DNA from: Ruminococcus flavefaciens
GTDB lineage: Bacteria > Bacillota > Clostridia > Oscillospirales > Ruminococcaceae
Length of the DNA: 64,000 nucleotides
Assembly (NCBI GenBank): GCA_023667045.1
Contig: JAMPAU010000001.1
Coordinates: 186,001-250,000, forward strand
Direction: 5' to 3'
How positions within the stretch are numbered: position 1 is the first letter of the stretch; every line of letters begins with the position of its first letter. Both the position numbers and the translations under genes were made by a program. The notes under the pieces are model-generated. The model made no database searches, was not told the DNA's origin, and was given only the letters and a program-made list of their open reading frames with translations. Positions 34,101 to 41,614 of the stretch are shown one piece after another.

Positions 34101-34719
34101 AATAAATGAACACGGTAGTCTCACAGCATACCACAACGACAACAAAGACATAACAGAAGTTATTGTGCCTGACGGCGTGAAATTCATTGAACGTTATGTT
34201 TTCAGAAAATATACAAGCCTTAAATATGTTAAGTTTCCGGATTCTCTTGAAAATATTGACAGGTGGGCTTTTTGGAATGATTTCAGCACACACCCTGATT
34301 TAATGGAATATCTTGGAATTACTTTTAATCCGAACGCTGATTCTTTAAAAATTCCTGAAATGATTGACATGATAGCAAATAAAAATTATTCGCACATTAT
34401 GTCAAGCCGTATGAAATATATCGCTATTTTTCAGATATATTTCAATGACGGCGACGATATAACAACGGCGTATATAAAAAAGAATTTCCGGCGGTTTTTC
34501 ACATTTCTTGTACACGCTGTCATTTATCAGGAGGAATCATATTACAAATATATTTCACTTGAAAATACCCTAAATATTGCGGAAAAATTGATAAAATTCG
34601 GTAAATTTATCTCAAAAAGAAATATCAAAACTTACATTAAAATTGCTCAAGAAAATGAATGTAATGAAGTTCTCGATATGCTTAACGAATACAAGGTGGC
34701 GAATTATGGAAAAGTTTGA
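34087..34719 (+). CDS. LRR_5/ankyrin-like array protein, copy 2
   Basis: The 210-residue paralogue starts at the ATG inside the end of copy 1 (MEKFEINEHGSLTAYHND). The LRR part (VIVPDGVKFIERYVFRK) is followed by the domain with YIKKNFRRFF and FISKRNIKTYIKIAQE. Its final 100 bases are almost identical to the end of copy 1, pointing to recent duplication of a unit of about 620 bases. A GGTGG-like site within the upstream gene serves as ribosome site. Confidence 0.7.
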   Translation: MEKFEINEHGSLTAYHNDNKDITEVIVPDGVKFIERYVFRKYTSLKYVKFPDSLENIDRWAFWNDFSTHPDLMEYLGITFNPNADSLKIPEMIDMIANKNYSHIMSSRMKYIAIFQIYFNDGDDITTAYIKKNFRRFFTFLVHAVIYQEESYYKYISLENTLNIAEKLIKFGKFISKRNIKTYIKIAQENECNEVLDMLNEYKVANYGKV

Positions 34720-35308
34720 AATAAACGAACACGGCAGTCTTACAGCATATCACAACGACAACAAGGACATTACTGAAATAACAGTCCCTAACGGTGTGAA
34801 ACATATATCGTTTGCTGTTTTTAAGAAATACAGAAATATTCATTCAGTTACGCTTCCGGACAGCCTTAAATATATAGAACATAATACTTTTTGGAATAGT
34901 AGTTCACCACAAGGTACATCTGTACATTTTATGAAATATCGAGGTGTGATTTTTAATCCCGCAATTGATAGTTTTCATATGGAAAATGTTATTGATATGA
35001 TATATAAAAAAGATTATTCTTATGTATTGTCACATAAACTGAAATATCCCATTATTCTACAGATTTATTTCAATGACAGCGATGACATTACAACAGCATA
35101 CATCAAAAAAAATTTCAAGAAGTTTTTCATATTTCTGTCTGAAAAAGAAGATTATAATACACTGGAAAAACTTATAAAATCCGGAAAGTTCATATCAAAA
35201 CGCAATATTGAAACTTACATTAAAATTGCTGACGAAAAAGAATGTTACTCGGTCTTTGATATGCTTATTGAATATAAGGAAACGGTTTTAGATAATGGAA
35301 AAATTTGA
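34706..35308 (+). CDS. LRR_5/ankyrin-like array protein, copy 3
   Basis: The 200-residue paralogue begins with the same MEKFEINEHGSLTAYHND start as copy 2 and diverges in the LRR part (ITVPNGVKHISFAVFKK). The C-terminal domain is conserved (YIKKNFKKFF, FISKRNIETYIKIADE). Both ends overlap neighbours by 14 bases. The N-terminal thirty codons are more conserved in DNA than the middle, as expected for repeated exchange between copies. Confidence 0.7.
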   Translation: MEKFEINEHGSLTAYHNDNKDITEITVPNGVKHISFAVFKKYRNIHSVTLPDSLKYIEHNTFWNSSSPQGTSVHFMKYRGVIFNPAIDSFHMENVIDMIYKKDYSYVLSHKLKYPIILQIYFNDSDDITTAYIKKNFKKFFIFLSEKEDYNTLEKLIKSGKFISKRNIETYIKIADEKECYSVFDMLIEYKETVLDNGKI

Positions 35309-35888
35309 AACAGACAATCACAAAAATCTTGTCGGTTATTACAATGACGATAAAAAAATAAATGAGATTGTTGTTCCGGACGGTGTTAAGTTTATATATC
35401 CGTATGTTTTCAAAGAGTATAATATAAATCATGTTATACTTCCTAACAGCGTAAAAAGTATAGCACGTTCTGCATTTCGTGGAAAAGCACGTTATACTTC
35501 TGCAACTTCATATATAAGTTATCATGGCGTGACATTTGGAACAGCAGAAAGCAATTATATTAATTACTATACCCGTGACATAATCGACATGATAGCAAAT
35601 AAAAATTATTCGTACATTTTTGAAAATAATCTGAAATATCCCGTTATTCTACAGATTTATTTCAATGACGGCGATGACGTTACAACAGCATATGTAAAAA
35701 AGAATTTCAAGAAGTTCTTTATATTCCTAACTAAAAAACAAGATTATAATATACTGGAAAAACTTATAAAATCCGGAAAGTTCATATCAAAACGCAACAT
35801 AAATACATATATTAAAATCGCTGACGAAAAAGAATGTCATGAAATTTTCGATATGCTTATTGATTACAAGGAGGAAAATAATTTTTAA
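35295..35888 (+). CDS. LRR_5/ankyrin-like array protein, copy 4
   Basis: The 197-residue paralogue (MEKFETDNHKNLVGYYND) has the LRR piece IVVPDGVKFIYPYVFKE and the conserved C-terminal domain. It overlaps copy 3 by 14 bases and ends two bases before copy 5. The C-terminal half is nearly identical in DNA to that of copy 3. Confidence 0.7.
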   Translation: MEKFETDNHKNLVGYYNDDKKINEIVVPDGVKFIYPYVFKEYNINHVILPNSVKSIARSAFRGKARYTSATSYISYHGVTFGTAESNYINYYTRDIIDMIANKNYSYIFENNLKYPVILQIYFNDGDDVTTAYVKKNFKKFFIFLTKKQDYNILEKLIKSGKFISKRNINTYIKIADEKECHEIFDMLIDYKEENNF

Positions 35889-35890
35889 TT

Positions 35891-36748
35891 ATGGCTTTTG
35901 AAGTAGAAAACAACAAACTTATAAGATACGTCAGTGAACCGGAAGTACGGAAAGTCGTAATTCCGGACGGCATAGAGGTAATTAAAAAATACTCTTTTGC
36001 CGGCTGTAATAATATTGAATCGGTTCATATTCCGAAAAGTGTCCGCTTGATTTACTGTTCTGCATTTCTGAACTGTCCTAACCTCATGTCATTTTCTGTG
36101 GACAAGGACAATGCAAAATTCTATACTGTCAACGGCTGTCTTTATGAGAGATTACCGAATAATTCCGGAAGTCTTGTCAAAGTACCAGAGGGTATGGAAT
36201 ATATAGAACTCCCCGACACAAGCTAGTGGACATCTGCTTTTTCAAAATATGCCAGATTTTCAGTTGTTACTATTTATAGTCAGTCCGGAGACAGAATAGT
36301 CCTAAAACGCAATGAGCTTGACAGAAATGGCGAATACGGTTCAATAGACTTTATGTATAATATCAATCAGTTGATTCATAATCTTGATACTTCTATACAT
36401 ATAAGCCGTGCCGTAAAGACTTCAATAATGATGCAGATGTATTTCAGTTACTGGTCGGATTTTCATGAGATAAATAATTTCAGTGCTGTATTTAAAGGCA
36501 TTATAGACAGGGACGAGACAGAAACAGTCCGGAAAATTCTTGACGAGGGAAAACTTATAACCAAACGCAATATAAACACATACATTAAGTACGCTGACAA
36601 AAATGAACATTATCCAGTTTTCGATATGCTTAACGAATATAAAGAGGAGGTTTTAAAAAATGACTATATTTTTATGTGGGTTCATGGGTTGCGGAAAGTC
36701 CACTATAGGACAGATTCTCGCAAAGAAACTCGGTTGCGGATTCTGTGA
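35891..36748 (+). pseudogene. LRR_5/ankyrin-like array protein, copy 5, interrupted by an amber codon
   Basis: One reading frame runs from the ATG at 35891 to 36748, broken only by TAG at 36224-36226. Before it are two LRR units (VVIPDGIEVIKKYSFAG, VHIPKSVRLIYCSAF); after it come the C-terminal domain and the family end phrase FDMLNEYKEE. The expected stop after EYK is missing and the frame runs 89 bases into aroK. GAGGAGG at its end serves as the aroK ribosome site. A product of 111 residues could still be made. Confidence 0.75.
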
Positions 36749-37154
36749 TACCGATGAACTTGTTGTTAAAAATCAGGGAATGACAATTCCGGAAATATTC
36801 TCACAGAAAGGTGAACCGTATTTCCGAACGGTTGAGGCTGAAACTGTAAAGTCACTTTGCGGAAAAAATACAGTTGTTGCCTGTGGCGGAGGTGCTATGC
36901 AGAACTCCGATACTGCAAAAGCTGTAAGCGAAAACGGCGGTACAATCGTTTACCTCAATGTGACTTTTGAGGAGTGCTATAACAGAATAAAGGGCGATAC
37001 AAACCGTCCTATCGTCATGAACAACACAAAGGAACAGCTTGAACAAATCTACAACGCACGCCGTGAAATATATATAAAAAATTCCACAGTAATGGTCGAG
37101 GCTGTCGGCAGTCCTGCTGAAATAGCCGAAACTATTATTGACATTCTCAGATAG
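36660..37154 (+). CDS. aroK: Shikimate kinase
   Basis: The 164-residue kinase phosphorylates shikimate using ATP. It has the P-loop GFMGCGKST at residues 7-15, the DTDE substrate site near 31, and GGGAM near 77. The ATG at 36660 is nine bases after GAGGAGG, which lies in the end of the broken LRR gene. It ends with TAG, showing that TAG is a true stop here. Confidence 0.92.
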   Translation: MTIFLCGFMGCGKSTIGQILAKKLGCGFCDTDELVVKNQGMTIPEIFSQKGEPYFRTVEAETVKSLCGKNTVVACGGGAMQNSDTAKAVSENGGTIVYLNVTFEECYNRIKGDTNRPIVMNNTKEQLEQIYNARREIYIKNSTVMVEAVGSPAEIAETIIDILR

Positions 37155-37166
37155 AACGGAGATAAT

Positions 37167-38336
37167 ATGTTAATTTATAATGCTGAAATTTACACCGGCA
37201 GAGAAGTTATTCCGCTGGGCTGGATTGAAGTTAAAGATAAAAAAATATCCGCTGTAGGAACAGGTACGCCGGAAGAAATTCCGGAAGATTCTGTGAATGC
37301 TCACGGCGGTACGGTTTACGCCGGATTCATAGACGCACACACGCATTTAGGCATAATTGAAGACGGCATAGACTTTGAGGGCGACGACTGCAACGAGTCC
37401 ACAGACCCTTTCACCCCTCAGATGAGAGCTATAGACGGCATAAACCCTTTTGACCGTTGCTTTGAAGAAGCACGCATGAGAGGTATTACAACAGTCGCAT
37501 CAAGTCCCGGCAGTGCCAATGCTTGCGGTGGTGAAATATGTGCCATAAAAACCGCAGGCAGACGTATTGACGATATGCTGATAAAAAATGTCGGAATAAA
37601 GTTTGCACTCGGCGAAAACCCTAAAAACGTCTATAACGACCGTTCAGAAACGCCAGTAACCCGTATGGCTATTACGTCTATAATCCGTGAGGGGCTTTAT
37701 AAGTCACGCCGTTATACGCACGACATGGACAGCTATTACTCCGACAGCGATAATTACGACCCTCCGGAATATGACATCAAATGCGAAGCTCTTATGCCCC
37801 TGCTCGACCGCAAACAAAAAGCGTTTTTCCACTGCCACCGTGCTGACGATATATGCACTGCCATGAGAATAGCTAAAGAGTTTTCGCTTGATATGGTAAT
37901 CATACACGGCACAGAGGGCTATAAGATTGCGGACATACTCGCAGAGGAAGAAGTACCTGTCATCTGTGGTCCTGTGATATGCGACCGCTGTAAACCCGAA
38001 ATGCGTGGTCTTGATTTGAAAAACACTTCCGAGTTAAATAAAAACGGCGTTAAGACCGCAATATGCACAGACCATACCGTTATACCAATACAGTATTTAC
38101 CGCTGTCGGCTCAGGCAACAATAAAAGGCGGTCTGACCTTTGATGAGGCTATCAAAAACCTTACTGTAAACCCTGCTGAGATTCTCGGAATAAGCGACCG
38201 TGTAGGCTCTATAGCTGAAGGCATGGACGCTGATTTGCAGATTTACAGAAAAGGCGAAAATCCCCTTGACCTCTTGTCAGAACCCTTTTTCGTGATGATA
38301 GACGGTAAAACAGTACGCAGTGAGGAAATATCATGA
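37167..38336 (+). CDS. Metal-dependent amidohydrolase
   Basis: The 389-residue protein has the amidohydrolase superfamily fold: DAHTHLG near residue 57, a later FHCHRADD, IIHGTEGYK and the Asp in CTDHTVIP. It resembles the imidazolonepropionase-like group in clostridia, whose substrates are mostly unknown. It follows aroK by 12 bases. Its stop overlaps the ATG of the LRR-dockerin gene as ATGA. Confidence 0.8.
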   Translation: MLIYNAEIYTGREVIPLGWIEVKDKKISAVGTGTPEEIPEDSVNAHGGTVYAGFIDAHTHLGIIEDGIDFEGDDCNESTDPFTPQMRAIDGINPFDRCFEEARMRGITTVASSPGSANACGGEICAIKTAGRRIDDMLIKNVGIKFALGENPKNVYNDRSETPVTRMAITSIIREGLYKSRRYTHDMDSYYSDSDNYDPPEYDIKCEALMPLLDRKQKAFFHCHRADDICTAMRIAKEFSLDMVIIHGTEGYKIADILAEEEVPVICGPVICDRCKPEMRGLDLKNTSELNKNGVKTAICTDHTVIPIQYLPLSAQATIKGGLTFDEAIKNLTVNPAEILGISDRVGSIAEGMDADLQIYRKGENPLDLLSEPFFVMIDGKTVRSEEIS

Positions 38337-39253
38337 AAAAAATAATTCCTTTGATTACTGCCGTTATGCTTGTTTCACAGCCTTTTTCATCATACGCTGA
38401 AAATGAACAGATATTCAGCGAAACAATCAACGGCAGTACGTTCTATTATACAGTAGATTCAAGCATGAACGCCGTAATAACAGACTGTTCTTCATGCGAG
38501 GAAGAAATAAAAATCCCCTCATCACTGGGGGGATATATGGTAAAGTCAATAGGCGACAAGGCTTTTTTCGGAAAAATAATGCTCACTTCAATAGATATTC
38601 CGGAGGGAATAACATACATCGGTGAAAATGCATTTTCCGGCTGTCTTTCACTTGAAAGCATAAAGCTCCCCGAAACTCTCACATATCTCGGAAACGGCTG
38701 TTTCACAAGCTGTACCGCCCTTGAAAACGTACTATTAAACGATTCACTTTCATCTGTGCCGGATAACTGTTTCAATGCGTGTACTTCTCTGAACAGCATA
38801 AATATTCCGGAATCAGTCGTATTTATAGGCATGGACGCTTTTTTCGGCTGTTCTGATATATCGGGTATATTTATACCGCCTACCGTTGAAATAATCGGTG
38901 AAAATGCATTCGGAATGCACTATGATATAAGAAACAACGGCATTGAAAAAATAAATAACTTCCGGATAAAAGGATTTCCGGCAACCTCTGCCGAAACATA
39001 CGCCATAAATACCGGAATTGAACTTTACTGCAAATTAGGCGACGTAAATGACGACGGTTTTATTGATGCGGTTGATTCTTCCGCCGTACTCATCGAATAC
39101 TCTAATCTTTCAACAGGCTCTGAAAGTTCGTTTGACACATATCAGCAGTATGTAGGCGATTACAACAGGGACGGTCTTATTGACGCTGTTGACGCTACAT
39201 TGATACTCATTGAGTATGCACGGCTACAGACACTTCCGGATAATCAAATATAA
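38333..39253 (+). CDS. Secreted LRR_5 protein with type I dockerin
   Basis: The 306-residue protein has a signal peptide (about 1-22), five or so BspA-type LRR units (50-200; phrases such as SIDIPEGITYIGENAFSG) and a C-terminal dockerin (about 233-298) with two calcium loops, GDVNDDGFIDAVDSS and GDYNRDGLIDAVDAT. The dockerin would attach it to a cohesin scaffold. It overlaps the amidohydrolase gene by four bases, an unusual link between a cytoplasmic enzyme and an exported cellulosomal protein. The LRR part is presumably for binding. Confidence 0.85.
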   Translation: MKKIIPLITAVMLVSQPFSSYAENEQIFSETINGSTFYYTVDSSMNAVITDCSSCEEEIKIPSSLGGYMVKSIGDKAFFGKIMLTSIDIPEGITYIGENAFSGCLSLESIKLPETLTYLGNGCFTSCTALENVLLNDSLSSVPDNCFNACTSLNSINIPESVVFIGMDAFFGCSDISGIFIPPTVEIIGENAFGMHYDIRNNGIEKINNFRIKGFPATSAETYAINTGIELYCKLGDVNDDGFIDAVDSSAVLIEYSNLSTGSESSFDTYQQYVGDYNRDGLIDAVDATLILIEYARLQTLPDNQI

Positions 39254-39288
39254 AAGGACGTATTTTCATACGTCCTTGATTTTTTTAT
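39254..39288. terminator. Bidirectional terminator
   Basis: AAGGACGTA and TACGTCCTT form the stem around TTTTCA, with T-runs in both directions between convergent genes. Confidence 0.8.
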
Positions 39289-40271
39289 TCAGCTAATGAC
39301 ATTTCCTGTATTGTGAGAGCGTCTTTAGGAGTTACGCCGTCGCCGTCCATGTCAGCGTTAGCCATACCCTGCGGTGTGAGTTTATAGTCGTTTGGATTGG
39401 AGAGTGCCTGCATTATCAGTACGGCATCTGCGAGGCTTACCTTGCCGTCTTCGTTTGCGTCGCCGACAAGAGTAGGCTCTGGAGAATTTATATCAATATT
39501 ATCATTGAAATATAAATCATAGTCAGCACACTTATAAAGTGTTATAGTTTCCTCTGCAATTATACCTGGTGCATCTTCAGTACAAAAGAGACTCAATTCA
39601 TATTCTATATTGTTATCCTGCATTTTTTTCATAAAATTATAAGCATCGGAAGTAGAATCAAAGCCCATGAATTTATGTTCATCTGAATAAATAGGCGTGC
39701 CGTCTTTCCACCAGCCTAAAACATAACTTTTATCATCAGAAAACTCATATTCTGAAAGTATATCTTTATTTTCATCGTTAACTTTTACCCATGCACCTCC
39801 AACGTGAAAAACTGCGTGGTCACCGTAAACGGTATATACTTTCTCAACAGATAAAACTCCATCGCATTCAGAGATAGCTTCTACAGCTTTTCTTTCTGCT
39901 TCTTCATCTTCAGCAACAAGGTTATATCTCATATACTGATAGTCTACTTCACAAATATAAGTATTAGCGTTTTCAAGTTCAAGGCGAGGTAAAGTCCTAC
40001 CTTGTTTCATGTTTATATATATGGTTGAATGCTGTGCCATAGAATGTTCTTGATTTTCTGTTACTACAACATTTCCAACATCTTTGTCATAGTGCATGAC
40101 ATAAGGCTCACCGTACGATTCTATTATGCGATACATAGGAGTATCAGTCTCATTGCAATCAGTGACATGAGTAGGTAACTTTACTGCAAATACATTGCAG
40201 GTAACTGTACTTAATGAACATATAACTCCAGCTGATATAACAGCTAACATCTTCTTAAATTTTTTATTCAT
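39285..40271 (-). CDS. Secreted dockerin protein with unknown N-terminal domain
   Basis: The 328-residue protein has a signal peptide (to about residue 29), an unknown domain of about 230 residues and a C-terminal dockerin (about 268-326; GDANEDGKVSLADAVLIMQ and a second loop ADMDGDGVTPKDAL). It is 12 bases downstream of the V8-like protease on the same strand, so its N-terminal domain could be related to that protease, for example as a pro-domain or inhibitor; this is inference. No carbohydrate-active domain is seen. Confidence 0.75.
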   Translation of the reverse strand: MNKKFKKMLAVISAGVICSLSTVTCNVFAVKLPTHVTDCNETDTPMYRIIESYGEPYVMHYDKDVGNVVVTENQEHSMAQHSTIYINMKQGRTLPRLELENANTYICEVDYQYMRYNLVAEDEEAERKAVEAISECDGVLSVEKVYTVYGDHAVFHVGGAWVKVNDENKDILSEYEFSDDKSYVLGWWKDGTPIYSDEHKFMGFDSTSDAYNFMKKMQDNNIEYELSLFCTEDAPGIIAEETITLYKCADYDLYFNDNIDINSPEPTLVGDANEDGKVSLADAVLIMQALSNPNDYKLTPQGMANADMDGDGVTPKDALTIQEMSLAE

Positions 40272-40283
40272 AAAATCACCGCC

Positions 40284-41156
40284 TTACCAATTAATATTTG
40301 TATTATTACTGGTATAAAAATGTATCAAATCAGTTGTGATACGTATTCCACTATTTTCATCATATCCACCGTTTGTGTGAACAGCAACTACTGTGTAATA
40401 GGTTTTACCATTATCTGACTCAGTTATATAAACCGGTCCGCCACTGTTTCCACCACATGTATCTGCTTTATAAAACAGTATAGAATCATTTTTATCTGAA
40501 ACAATACCATTTCCTGTATACTTCATATGTTCTGTTTTAGTATTAACTACTACTGTTTCACCAGTTTTTCCAATGTCTTGCGGAAAACCACTTACACTTA
40601 CAACAGATTTTCCATTTGCAAAAGAATCCAGTGGCACTCCTAAATCAAAACAAGCATAACTACTTAAATCTTCTTTTACAGTAATAAGAGCATAATCATA
40701 AATATAACTATTATTATTTACATATGAATATGGGACATGATACTCTACTGGTGTAGCGTTTAATGTGACATTTCCATTATTATCAAATAATAATATCTCC
40801 TCTATTTCTTTATTATACACACAATGTGCAGCTGTGGCAATTACATGGTCGCTTACTACAAAACCACTTCCAAGATAATAAGTAGGAGACATTAATTTAA
40901 CTACACCTGATTTAGTCCAGTCTATAACTCTCTCATCTTCGCCAATAACAGAACGTGAATTATTAATAGATGATACAGGATTTAAAGTATACTCGCTCTT
41001 TCTATTGCCGGTCTCAGCATCATATACATAATACTTTCTTGAGGTATTTAATGCCTCTGCCCTGTTACCAGTATATGAGAGTGAAAGAACAGCAATAATC
41101 ATAGCAATGAATACCGCCGTAATCTTTTTAACATCAGCAATCATTATTTTATTCAT
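40284..41156 (-). CDS. Secreted trypsin/V8-like serine protease
   Basis: The 290-residue protease has a signal peptide and a catalytic triad: His in TAAHCVY, Asp in YDYALI and Ser in CGGNSGGPV. The HTNGG phrase near the end is typical of the glutamyl endopeptidase (V8) group. It has no dockerin but sits between two dockerin genes in one probable operon. It may process or turn over surface proteins, which is inferred. Confidence 0.85.
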   Translation of the reverse strand: MNKIMIADVKKITAVFIAMIIAVLSLSYTGNRAEALNTSRKYYVYDAETGNRKSEYTLNPVSSINNSRSVIGEDERVIDWTKSGVVKLMSPTYYLGSGFVVSDHVIATAAHCVYNKEIEEILLFDNNGNVTLNATPVEYHVPYSYVNNNSYIYDYALITVKEDLSSYACFDLGVPLDSFANGKSVVSVSGFPQDIGKTGETVVVNTKTEHMKYTGNGIVSDKNDSILFYKADTCGGNSGGPVYITESDNGKTYYTVVAVHTNGGYDENSGIRITTDLIHFYTSNNTNINW

Positions 41157-41171
41157 ACTCCCACCCCCCTG

Positions 41172-41434
41172 TCAGTTCAAAGTATAAACCTGTACAATGT
41201 ATGCGTCCATAGGGCTGATAACGCCATTTTGGTCAACATCATACTTATTTAGGTCAGTGGGTTCATGATGACCGCAGAGATACTGCATTATACATACAGC
41301 ATCTGCAAGGGTAACTTTACCGTCACCGTTAACGTCACCGCTATCTTCTATCTTATATGTTGCGGAAGATGTGAGTGAACAACATGACATAACCGCCATT
41401 ATTCCAGCAAGAATAAATTTTTGCCTACTTTCAT
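41172..41434 (-). pseudogene. Small dockerin protein with frameshifted signal peptide
   Basis: GGAGG and an ATG at 41434 start a signal peptide, but the frame is lost in a run of five A. With one extra A the product would be an 87-residue protein: KKFILAGIMAVMSCCSLTSSA as signal, then only a dockerin (GDVNGDGKVTLADAVCIMQ, second loop VDQNGVISPMDAY). Translation from an internal ATG would give a poor signal peptide. A mutation, a slippage switch or a sequencing error are all possible. Confidence 0.7.
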
Positions 41435-41575
41435 AGCAAACGCCTCCATTTATTCAATATTACACAGGGATATAAATATTATATTCCTTATGCTATTTTT
41501 AGTATACCATAATTTGTGTAATTTGTCAATATACTACATTGTAGAAATTATTATTATATTTTTATATATAAAGAC

Positions 41576-41612
41576 CAAAAAGGACGTAGCAGAGTACGTC
41601 CTTTTGTTTTTT
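41576..41612. terminator. Terminator after the large GH9 gene
   Basis: AAGGACGTA and TACGTCCTT pair around GCAGAG; T-rich runs follow on both strands. The stem is the same as in the terminator at 39254-39288. The gap 41435-41575 is AT-rich with no gene. Confidence 0.75.
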
Positions 41613-41614
41613 AA

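Noticed and set aside
36224-36226. TAG read as an amino acid (recoded amber)
   Set aside because: aroK and the 39-residue gene at 48515 end in TAG, so TAG works as a stop here; no pyrrolysine or other decoding genes are visible.
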